This document shows positions 43,778 through 50,533 of a stretch of 64,000 bases of DNA, in pieces. Below the pieces are notes generated by a model, which was not told the origin of the DNA, made no database searches, and saw only the letters and a program-made list of their open reading frames with translations. This DNA comes from Bog-756 sp963730685 (lineage in GTDB: Bacteria > Actinomycetota > Acidimicrobiia > Acidimicrobiales > RAAP-2), in NCBI GenBank assembly GCA_963730685.1, contig CAVSSP010000001.1, positions 1,550,001 through 1,614,000 of the forward strand, read 5' to 3'. A program made the position numbers and the translations under genes. Numbering within the stretch: the stretch's first letter is position 1; each line of letters starts with the position of its first letter.

Positions 43778-45625
43778 CTAGTTGCCGTCGATGCCCACAA
43801 TGGGCTGGTTGAGGTGGACGGCGCCGGTGGAACCCTGGAAGGCCGCGGCCGGGCCGAAGCTGAAGACGCCCCCGTCCCTGGCCACCAGCCAGTAGCCGTT
43901 ACCCCCGGGAGCCGCCGCCATGCCCACGATGGGCTGGTTGAGGTGGATGGCGCCGGTCGAGCCGAAGAAGGGGGCGCCGAAGCTGAAGATCCCACCGTCG
44001 GCGGCGACGAGCCAGTAGCCGCCGGTGGCCGGATCGGCGGCCATGCCCACGATGGGCTGGTTGAGGTGGATGGCGCCGGTGGAACCCCGGAAGGCGGCGC
44101 CCGGACCGAAGCTGAAGACGCCCCCGTCCCTGGCCACCAGCCAGTAGCCGGCGCCCCCGGGAGCGGCCGCCATGCCGACGATGGGCTGGTTGAGGTGGAT
44201 CGCCCCGGTCGAGCCCAGGAAGGGGGCGCCGAAGCTGAAGATCCCACCGTCGGCGGCGACGAGCCAGTAGCCGCCGGTGGCCGGATCGGCGGCCATGCCC
44301 ACGATGGGCTGGTTGAGGTGGATGGCGCCGGTGGAACCCTGGAAGCGGGCATCGGGGCCGAAGCTGAAGATGCCCCCGTCCCTGGCCACCAGCCAGTAAC
44401 CGTCACCTCCCGGTGCCGAGGCCATGCCCACGACGGGCTGGTTGAGGTGGATCCCCCCGGTCGAGCCCAGGAAGGGGGCGCCGAAGCTGAAGATCCCGCC
44501 GTCGGCGGCGACGTTGCGGTACCCGGTGCCGGCTGCCTGGAGTGCCCAGGTGTCACCGCGCACCCCGTTGCCGACCGGGGTCACTCCGGAAAAGATCACG
44601 CCGAATCCTCCGAAGAGGACCACCTGGTGGAGCGAGGGGTCGTCGGCCATCGACGCGCCACTCCGAGCCGACGGACCGCTGGGCGGTGAGATCGGGGTCC
44701 AGGTGGTGCCGTTGTACGTCCAGGTGTCGCCGAGCAGGGCGCCGCCCACGCCGGCCCCACCGAAGACGACCACCTGGCCCAGGGCGGTGTCGTCTGCCGT
44801 CGATGCGTCGCCCCGACGGGGTGGGCTGCTGGCCGGAGAGGCCTGCGTCCAGGTGGTGCCGTTGTACGTCCAGGTGTCGTTCAGGGGGCCGCCGTTGGCC
44901 GGCGCGCCGAAACCGCCGAAGAGGACGACGGCGCCGATGGCGGGGTCGTAGGCCATGGATGCGCCCGATCGGGCCGGGGGACTGGTGGCCGGTGAGGCCG
45001 GCGTCCAGGTGGTGCCGTTGTACGTCCAGGTGTCTTGCAAGGGGCCGCCACTGGCGTCGTCCCCGCCGAAGAGGACCATCTCGCTGGTGGTGGGGTCGTA
45101 GACCATGGACGCGTCCGATCGGGCCGGCGGGCTGGTGGCCGGCGAGGCCTGCGTCCAGGTGGTGCCGTTGTAGGTCCAGGTGTTGTGGACCGGGACCCCG
45201 TTGGAGGCCTCTCCGCCGAAAAGGACCAGTTGGCCGATGGCCGGGTCGAAGGCCATGGACGCCCCGCTGACCGATGGGCCGCTCGTCGTGGCGGCCTGGG
45301 TCCAGGTGGTGCCGTCATAGGTCCAGGTGCCACCGAGCGGGTGGCCGTGCGCGTCGTTGCCGGGCAGCAGCACCAACCCTCCGATGGCCGGGTCGTACGC
45401 CATGGCCCCACCCGAGCTGGGCAGCGGCTTCGTCGGTGGCGCATGGGGAGCCCAAATGGTCGGGGGGACCACCGTGGCCGCGGATGCATCGACCGCAGAA
45501 GGGACGCCGACGGCGAGGAGACAGATCAGTCCGAGGGCGCCGCCGACGGCTGCGGCGGTTCGCCCCCCGCGTCGCCGTCCTTCGCCCCGGCCACGCCGAT
45601 CCGGTCGGTGCATCGCTTCGCCCAT
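43778..45625 (-). CDS. Secreted Kelch-like protein with C-terminal 42-residue repeats
   Basis: A protein of about 615 residues. A signal peptide (near residues 23-50) is followed by about six Kelch-like blades of about 50 residues (about 70-370), with recurring NTWTYNGTTWTQASPA and MVLFGG. The C-terminal 240 residues are about six 42-residue units of the GYWLVAADGGIFSFG type, alternating between two sub-types (AADPATGGYW and AAAPGGAGYW), so the true repeat is an 84-residue pair. The same module is present in the GH16 and FG-GAP proteins. The ATG at 45625 is favoured by AAAGGTGG 5 nt upstream; a GTG three codons earlier is possible. Confidence 0.75.
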   Translation of the reverse strand: MGEAMHRPDRRGRGEGRRRGGRTAAAVGGALGLICLLAVGVPSAVDASAATVVPPTIWAPHAPPTKPLPSSGGAMAYDPAIGGLVLLPGNDAHGHPLGGTWTYDGTTWTQAATTSGPSVSGASMAFDPAIGQLVLFGGEASNGVPVHNTWTYNGTTWTQASPATSPPARSDASMVYDPTTSEMVLFGGDDASGGPLQDTWTYNGTTWTPASPATSPPARSGASMAYDPAIGAVVLFGGFGAPANGGPLNDTWTYNGTTWTQASPASSPPRRGDASTADDTALGQVVVFGGAGVGGALLGDTWTYNGTTWTPISPPSGPSARSGASMADDPSLHQVVLFGGFGVIFSGVTPVGNGVRGDTWALQAAGTGYRNVAADGGIFSFGAPFLGSTGGIHLNQPVVGMASAPGGDGYWLVARDGGIFSFGPDARFQGSTGAIHLNQPIVGMAADPATGGYWLVAADGGIFSFGAPFLGSTGAIHLNQPIVGMAAAPGGAGYWLVARDGGVFSFGPGAAFRGSTGAIHLNQPIVGMAADPATGGYWLVAADGGIFSFGAPFFGSTGAIHLNQPIVGMAAAPGGNGYWLVARDGGVFSFGPAAAFQGSTGAVHLNQPIVGIDGN

Positions 45626-45742
45626 GTCAACCACCTTTCGTCCGCACCATCATTCCACCTGACCAGGACATACTCCCAGCCCAGCAGAACCACCACCACG
45701 GGGGGTGGGGGAAGTGGGCGGTATGCACACCCACCGCGCTGA

Positions 45743-46348
45743 TCAGGCGCTGCCCGGCGTACCGAGTGGCGGCCGGTCGGGCCGGTCGGGCCGGTCGGGC
45801 CGGCGTCCGGTCAGGAGAGCGGCGATCCGGTCGTAGCGCGGGTCGTCGTCACCGGCGATCCTCCCCACCCACCGCAGGACCTCGGCGGCGTCGACGGTGG
45901 CCCCGAGGTCCAGCATGGCCTCGACGTCGACCCAGTCCTTGGGACGGTCGAAGACGACCTTGCAGACGATCAGGTGGTCGGGGCCCAGGATGGGGATGGT
46001 CGTGCCGGCGAAGGGCACCCGTCGGCGGGCATGTTCGGCGGCATCGTGGAAGGCGTCGTAGGAGAAGAAGAGGTCGATGGGCGTCTGGTCCCACACCACC
46101 CTCACCTGGCCGTCCTTTCGCACGAGTGCGGCGATGGCGGGATCGTCGACGGCGGCACCGAGCCGGCCGAGCGGCTCGGCCACCTCGGGGTAGCGCGCCG
46201 CCGGGATGAACACGTTGACGTCGATGTCGATCGTGGTCCGGGGCTCGGCGTAGTAGGCCAGCGCCAGTGCTCCCCCGAAGGCGTGGGGGATGTCGGCCAG
46301 GGCGGCATCGATGGCCTCGATCCGCTGGGCCAGGGTGAGGGCGCTCAT
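45743..46348 (-). CDS. Nucleotidyltransferase, AbiEii/MNT-like (toxin candidate)
   Basis: A 201-residue protein with a nucleotidyltransferase signature: HAFGGALALAYYAEPRTT and then IDIDVNVFI, where the Asp-x-Asp pair should bind metal. It resembles the AbiEii/DUF6036-type family often found as the toxin of type IV-like toxin-antitoxin or abortive-infection pairs. The ATG overlaps the stop of the XRE-type regulator gene by 4 bp, so the pair is coupled. The C-terminus ends in RPDRPDRPDRP repeats, probably disordered. Whether it acts as a toxin is inferred from context. Confidence 0.72.
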   Translation of the reverse strand: MSALTLAQRIEAIDAALADIPHAFGGALALAYYAEPRTTIDIDVNVFIPAARYPEVAEPLGRLGAAVDDPAIAALVRKDGQVRVVWDQTPIDLFFSYDAFHDAAEHARRRVPFAGTTIPILGPDHLIVCKVVFDRPKDWVDVEAMLDLGATVDAAEVLRWVGRIAGDDDPRYDRIAALLTGRRPDRPDRPDRPPLGTPGSA

Positions 46349-46674
46349 GCCGAGACGAGCCGGGGTGCATCCAGCACCGGCGAGCGCCGCCGCACCGGGA
46401 TGGCGTCGGCCACCGTCAGCACGTCGAGCAGCCGGCGGGCGTGCTCTTCGAGGTCGGCGGGTGGCGTCAGGTCCGAGGTCGGCCGCACCGCCGCCAACTG
46501 CAGCCGTTCGCCCCCCGCCTCCACCAACTTGCGGAGCGTGGCGTAGGTCGGGTCCCTGCGCCCGTGCTCGTACGCCGACACGACCGGCTGGGATGTGCCG
46601 GCCCGTCGTGCCAGTTCGGCCTGGGTCAGGCCCTGACGCCGCCGCACGGCCTGGATGATCATGGCGGGTTCCAT
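46345..46674 (-). CDS. XRE-family helix-turn-helix regulator (antitoxin candidate)
   Basis: A 109-residue protein with a classic helix-turn-helix: LTQAELARRAGTSQPVVSAY near residues 16-35 followed by YEHGRRDPTYATL. It probably represses its own operon and may neutralise the nucleotidyltransferase. The ATG stands 6 nt from a TATACT box with no ribosome site, so translation is likely leaderless. An ATG four codons later is an alternative. A perfect inverted repeat lies just upstream and a second operator-like element sits about 95 bp upstream. Confidence 0.8.
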   Translation of the reverse strand: MEPAMIIQAVRRRQGLTQAELARRAGTSQPVVSAYEHGRRDPTYATLRKLVEAGGERLQLAAVRPTSDLTPPADLEEHARRLLDVLTVADAIPVRRRSPVLDAPRLVSA

Positions 46675-46680
46675 GTCCCG

Positions 46681-46686
46681 AGTATA
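46681..46686 (-). promoter_or_regulatory. -10 box (TATACT) for the HTH gene
   Basis: On the minus strand TATACT is followed by 6 nt and the ATG at 46674. A good -35 was not recognised. It overlaps the left edge of the inverted repeat at 46688-46705, so binding there would block transcription. Confidence 0.55.
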
Positions 46687-46687
46687 T

Positions 46688-46705
46688 CGGATTGTCTATA
46701 ATCCG
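46688..46705. promoter_or_regulatory. Inverted repeat CGGATT-6-AATCCG, probable HTH operator
   Basis: CGGATT (46688-46693) and AATCCG (46700-46705) form a perfect inverted repeat with a 6-bp centre immediately upstream of the -10 box of the XRE gene. Autoregulation by the XRE protein is the natural inference. Confidence 0.5.
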
Positions 46706-46766
46706 CCGCTCATCCTTGCCGTGGGAGACCGGGGAGCTCCTACCGCTCGCTTGATGGACCACCTCA

Positions 46767-46789
46767 GAAAAGTGTCGCACATGTGCTAC
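46767..46789 (-). promoter_or_regulatory. Copy A of a 23-bp operator/promoter element facing the HTH pair
   Basis: Read on the minus strand, this element matches 20 of 23 bases of the element in front of vapBC (46991-47013), including GCACATGT and ACACTTTTC. It points to the HTH/nucleotidyltransferase operon about 95 bp away. Its centre is the 10-bp palindrome GCACATGTGC. Confidence 0.6.
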
Positions 46790-46990
46790 GGAACTAATCC
46801 GGTCCCGGGCGGCGGCGGAGGGGCGGACGGAGGGGGGCCGGCCCGACCCTGCCGACCGGGGCGTCGGTACCAGCGATAGTGTCGCTGAACTGGGAGCAAG
46901 TAAGCCGGTTGGACGACGAGCCGGCCGTGCCATGCTCCGCTGATCGCCGATCGGAGGGACCCGGAGGAGGGGATTCGGGGCCAGACGACT

Positions 46991-47013
46991 GTCGCACATG
47001 TCCTACACTTTTC
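46991..47013 (+). promoter_or_regulatory. Copy B of the 23-bp operator/promoter element, in front of vapBC
   Basis: Contains GTCGCACATGT and ACACTTTTC, shared with copy A at 46767-46789 in the opposite orientation. It overlaps the probable -10 box of the Phd-VapC pair, so a bound antitoxin would block transcription. The distance between the copies is about 200 bp. Confidence 0.6.
47004..47009 (+). promoter_or_regulatory. -10 box (TACACT) for vapBC
   Basis: TACACT ends 8 nt before the ATG at 47018 and lies inside copy B of the operator element. No ribosome site is visible, so the transcript is probably leaderless. Confidence 0.5.
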
Positions 47014-47017
47014 GCCC

Positions 47018-47236
47018 ATGACCCGAGTGGCCTCCCGTGAGCTGCGCAACGACACCCGGAACCTGCTCCGTCGGGTCGAATCCGGCGAGGACGTGGTGAT
47101 CACCGTGGACCGCCGGCCGGTGGCCGAGCTCCGCCCCATCCCGGCCGGCAGCCGGTGGATGGCCCGTGACGAGTTCCTCGCTCAGCTGGAGGGCAGGCAG
47201 GCCGACCCGGCCATGGCCGGCGACGCCCCGGGATGA
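47018..47236 (+). CDS. Type II antitoxin, Phd/YefM family
   Basis: A 72-residue protein beginning ASRELRNDTRNLLRRVESGEDVVITV near residue 5, the standard Phd/YefM-like DNA-binding fold that also covers VapB antitoxins, then RRPVAELRPI. It binds the VapC toxin and its own promoter; the 23-bp element before it is a plausible site. The stop overlaps the vapC start by 4 bp (ATGA). The ATG is at the expected distance from the -10 box. Confidence 0.85.
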   Translation: MTRVASRELRNDTRNLLRRVESGEDVVITVDRRPVAELRPIPAGSRWMARDEFLAQLEGRQADPAMAGDAPG

Positions 47237-47616
47237 GTCGGGGGATCGCCGATACCTCGGTCTTCATCGAGCACGACAGAGGCCTCCCGCTGGCCGCCGA
47301 CCGGCTGCCCGACGAACTGGCCATCTCGGTGGTCACCGTGGCCGAGCTCCGGGCCGGGGTGCTCGCCGCCCCCGATGCCATGGTCAGGAGCCGACGGCTG
47401 AACGCGCTGACGGTGGCTCAGCGCTTCGATCCGCTGCCCGTCGACGAGGCGGTGGCCGAGGCCTGGGCGCTGCTGCAGGCCATCCAGCCCGGCACCGGGG
47501 CGACCATGGCGTCCAACCGGTCGTGGATCGTTGCCACCGCCATGGCGTACGGGCTCCCGCTCGTCACCCGCGACGACGGTGACGAGCTACCCGGCCTCGA
47601 ACTCATCCTGGTCTGA
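47233..47616 (+). CDS. vapC: VapC-type PIN-domain ribonuclease toxin, possibly with altered active site
   Basis: A 127-residue PIN protein. Asp7 (IADTSVFIE), Glu38 (TVAELRAG) and an acidic TRDDGDE (Asp114/115) correspond to three conserved acidic positions. In most VapC proteins an ND (Asn-Asp) pair precedes the WIAATA stretch; here the sequence is NRSWIVATA with Arg96 where the Asp is usually found. The enzyme may be weakened or use another ligand. Normally VapC cleaves tRNA or rRNA. It overlaps the antitoxin gene by 4 bp. Confidence 0.85.
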   Translation: MSRGIADTSVFIEHDRGLPLAADRLPDELAISVVTVAELRAGVLAAPDAMVRSRRLNALTVAQRFDPLPVDEAVAEAWALLQAIQPGTGATMASNRSWIVATAMAYGLPLVTRDDGDELPGLELILV

Positions 47617-47675
47617 TCCTTACGTGCACGACCCGTGCAGGCGCGACCGGTACGTGCGTGACCCGGCGGGCATCC

Positions 47676-48554
47676 TCAGGAGCCGGCCGCCGTGTCGAGG
47701 GATGCCACCTGGTCGGCGGTCAGCTCGAGCGTGGCGGCCCGGCAGTTCTCCTCCACGTGGGCGACCGACTTGGTCCCCGGAATGGGCAGCATGACGGGTG
47801 AGCGGTGGAGCAGCCAGGCCAGCGCCACCTGCGAGGGCGTGGCCCCGGTCTCGCGGACGATGGCGTCCACGGGGCCGCCCGGGTTGGCCAGGGCACCGGC
47901 GGCGATGGGGAACCAGGGGATGAACCCCACCCCGTCGGCGGTGCAGGCGTCGAGGACGTCCCCCGAGGACTGGTCGGTCAGGTTGTAGAGGTTCTGCACG
48001 CTGGCGATCGGGACCACCGCCCGGGCCGCGTCCAGCTCGGCCACGCTGACCTGGCTCAGTCCGACGGCACCGACCTTGCCCTCGTCCACCAGGTCGGCCA
48101 GGAGCCCGAACTGCTCGGCGGCGGGGACCTTGGCGTCGATCCGGTGCAGCTGGAACAGGTCGATCTGGTCGACCCCGAGCCGGCGGAGGCTCATCTCGCA
48201 CTGCTGACGCAGGTACTCGGGTCGCCCGACCGGCAGCCACCGTCCCGGTCCCTGGCGGGTGAGGCCGGCCTTGGTGGCGATGACCAGGTTGTCGGGGTAT
48301 GGGTGGAGCGCCTCGAAGATGATGCTCTCGCTGACCTCGGGACCGTACGAGTCGGCGGTGTCGATGAGGTCGACGCCGAGCTCGACGGCCCGCCGCAGCA
48401 CCGCCACGCACTCGGCCCGGTCGGCGGGCTCGCCCCACACCCCGTCGCCGGTGATCTGCATGGCGCCGTAACCGAGGCGGTGCACCTCCTTGCCTCCCAG
48501 CACGAAGGTGCCGCTGGCCTCGATCGGACGGGTGGACGCGTCGGTGGTGCTCAT
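47676..48554 (-). CDS. Aldo/keto reductase family oxidoreductase
   Basis: A 292-residue TIM-barrel oxidoreductase. The catalytic Asp-Tyr-Lys-His tetrad is spread over VDLIDTADSYGPEVSESI (Asp, Tyr), VIATKAGL (Lys) and LFQLHRID (His). The C-terminal IPGTKSVAHVEENCRA is the NADPH-binding loop. The enzyme should reduce an aldehyde or ketone using NADPH; substrate unknown. It is convergent with vapC (about 60 bp between stops). The start ATG is certain by position; a TAGAAC sequence 6 nt upstream could be a weak -10. Confidence 0.9.
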   Translation of the reverse strand: MSTTDASTRPIEASGTFVLGGKEVHRLGYGAMQITGDGVWGEPADRAECVAVLRRAVELGVDLIDTADSYGPEVSESIIFEALHPYPDNLVIATKAGLTRQGPGRWLPVGRPEYLRQQCEMSLRRLGVDQIDLFQLHRIDAKVPAAEQFGLLADLVDEGKVGAVGLSQVSVAELDAARAVVPIASVQNLYNLTDQSSGDVLDACTADGVGFIPWFPIAAGALANPGGPVDAIVRETGATPSQVALAWLLHRSPVMLPIPGTKSVAHVEENCRAATLELTADQVASLDTAAGS

Positions 48555-48597
48555 CGCCCCGTTCTACCCGGAGGCCCGGCGGACCGAAACGGGAGGC

Positions 48598-49401
48598 TCA
48601 GCGGCGGCGGTACCGCGGGGGGCGCTCCTCGGCCCGGGCGGCCTTCATCTCGGCGTAGTCGTCGGAGGCGAACACCATGGACTGCTGCAGGGCCTCGTCG
48701 TCGATCGAACGCTGGACCTCGGCGGCACCCAGGTTGAACAGGGTCCGCCGGGCCATCTTGACGGTGAACGCCGGCGCCGCCGCGATCCGTCCCGCCATCT
48801 CCATGGTCACCGACTCCAGCTCGGCCTCGTCGGCCACCAGGCGGCTCACGACACCGTGGGTGAGGGCCTCCTCGGCGGTGAACAGCCGACCGGTCAGGGC
48901 CAGGTCGGCGGCCAGGCCGTGCCCGACCATCTGGAACAGCCGGGCCACCCCGCCCGTGTCGGGGATCACCCCGTGGGCCACCTCGGGCAGCAGCATCCTG
49001 GTGCCCACCGCCGCCACCCGGATGTCGCACAGCAGGGCACGCTCGAACGCCCCGCCGATCACCCAGCCCTTGAGCGCGCAGATGATCGGGCACGGCATGG
49101 TGAGGAACATCCGGGTGGGCCGGTGTCCCCGCTCGATGAACTCGAGGTCGGAGATGTCCTCGGTCCGGAGCCCGAGCTGGGTGGTGTCCCGTCCCGAGGA
49201 GAACGAGCGGCCCTCGCCCCGCCACACGATGGCGCGCAGGTCGGGCATGGCGTGCACCTCGGCCAGCACCTCGAACAGGCGGCGGTCCATCTCGTCGCTC
49301 ATGGCGTTGTGCTTCTCCGGGCGGTTGTTGGTGATGACGGCGATGGGACCGTCGACCTCCAGGCGGACCAGGTCGCGGTCCTCGTCGGACAGGTCGCTCA
49401 T
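48598..49401 (-). CDS. Enoyl-CoA hydratase/isomerase (crotonase) family protein
   Basis: A 267-residue crotonase fold enzyme. The oxyanion loop SFSSGRDTTQLG, the helix GGAFERALLCDIRVAA with one active-site Glu, and LPEVAHGVIPDTGG with the second Glu are all present, so hydratase or isomerase activity is plausible. Its ATG overlaps the stop of the SDR gene by 4 bp in the restored frame. The pair may act in beta-oxidation of unsaturated acyl-CoA. The frame is intact, unlike the gene upstream. Confidence 0.88.
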   Translation of the reverse strand: MSDLSDEDRDLVRLEVDGPIAVITNNRPEKHNAMSDEMDRRLFEVLAEVHAMPDLRAIVWRGEGRSFSSGRDTTQLGLRTEDISDLEFIERGHRPTRMFLTMPCPIICALKGWVIGGAFERALLCDIRVAAVGTRMLLPEVAHGVIPDTGGVARLFQMVGHGLAADLALTGRLFTAEEALTHGVVSRLVADEAELESVTMEMAGRIAAAPAFTVKMARRTLFNLGAAEVQRSIDDEALQQSMVFASDDYAEMKAARAEERPPRYRRR

Positions 49402-50332
49402 CGGTGGGCCTCATGCATCGGTGGTTCCTCTCGTCGGGCGGGCACGGACTGGCCGAACGGTGGGCGTCCCAGCTGCTCGCGGATGGGGGTGAACGGCGGC
49501 TGCACGGTGTGGCGGCGCTGCCAGTTGGCGCCGTCCACCACCAGCGAGTGCCCGCGAGATGTAGGTGGCGTAGGGCGAGCACAGGTAGGTGGCGGCCCAG
49601 GCCAGCTCGCGGGGAAACCCCACCCGTCCGGCCGGCACCCGCGAGTCCTGCCCCTCGTACTTGCCGGGCACCGCGGCGATGGCCGCCACCTCGTCCTCGT
49701 GGGGCATGAGCCCGGGGACCAGGCCGTTGACCCGGATGCCGTAGGGGGCCCACTCGACGGCCAGGGTCTCGGTCAGGTTCTTCACGCCGGCCTTGGCCGC
49801 CGCCGAGTGGGCGAAGCCGGGGCCGCCCGTCCAGGCGTAGGAGGCGCCCACGTTGACGATGGCCCCGTCGCGTCCGGCGGGGATCAGCCGCCGGGCCAGG
49901 TCGCGACAGCACAGGTAGGTCCCGTTGAGGACGATGTCGACCACGGTCCGCCAGGCGTTCGGGCTCATGTCCTCGGCCGGCACGGGAAAGTTGCCGGCGG
50001 CGTTGTTGACCAGGACGTCGATGGGCCCGAGGTGCTCCTCGACCGAATCGAACGCCGCCGGCCACCGACTCCTCGTCCCGGATGTCGCAGGCCGCCGACC
50101 ACGCCCGGCCCCCGCCGCCGGCCGACTCGACGGCGGCGACGCCGGCGGCCCGGTGGTCCTCGTCCCGGCTGAGGATGCCGACCGAGGCCCCCAGGCGGGC
50201 GAACTCGGTGGCGATGGACTTCCCCAGGCCGGTTCCGCCGCCGGTGACGACGACGACGCTGCCGGCATAGGTTCCCGGCGCCAGGGCCGTGGCGCCGGTG
50301 GGCGGGGGCGGTCGCAGGCCGGGCGGTGTCAT
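49398..50332 (-). pseudogene. 2,4-dienoyl-CoA reductase-like SDR with two frameshifts
   Basis: The N-terminal NAD(P)-binding part is in one frame (VVVVTGGGTGLGKSIATEFA, near residue 26). Near 50,050-50,062 coding moves to another frame with GPIDVLVNNAAGNFPVPAED and GASYAWTGGPGF, and near 49,550 to a third that ends HSLVVDGANWQ...EAHR and overlaps the next ATG by 4 bp. The usual Tyr-x3-Lys site reads HSAAAKAG, with His in place of Tyr, as in peroxisomal 2,4-dienoyl-CoA reductase-type SDRs. Both shifts sit in G/C-rich runs. It is either a sequencing artefact or a dead gene. The start ATG at 50332 has a TAGGCT box 8 nt upstream. Confidence 0.8.
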
Positions 50333-50340
50333 GGGTGGGG

Positions 50341-50346
50341 AGCCTA
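50341..50346 (-). promoter_or_regulatory. -10 box (TAGGCT) for the SDR gene
   Basis: On the minus strand TAGGCT is separated by 8 nt from the ATG at 50332, again the leaderless spacing. Confidence 0.45.
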
Positions 50347-50533
50347 CCGAGGCCGGGCCGTCCCGAGCCGGGCCCACCGGGGCGCTGTCCACCGCCGCCG
50401 GAAGACGGAGACGGGCCGGGCCATCTGCGTGCCGGGCGGCGCCAGATGTGGCAATGTGCATCTCCGGCGGACCGGCGGACTCGGCGTGAGATCGGCGGTA
50501 ACAGCGGACCCGTCGCGGGAGAGGAACGTATCG

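Noticed and set aside
43735..43790. GGCAAACC stretch resembling a riboswitch core on the minus strand
   Set aside because: The conserved downstream GGACGCAAAGCC-like part is missing, and the sequence overlaps the end of the Kelch/repeat gene.
45743..46999. A single 418-residue gene including the nucleotidyltransferase
   Set aside because: The upstream part is a shadow of the HTH gene; the ATG at 46348 overlapping its stop is the natural start.
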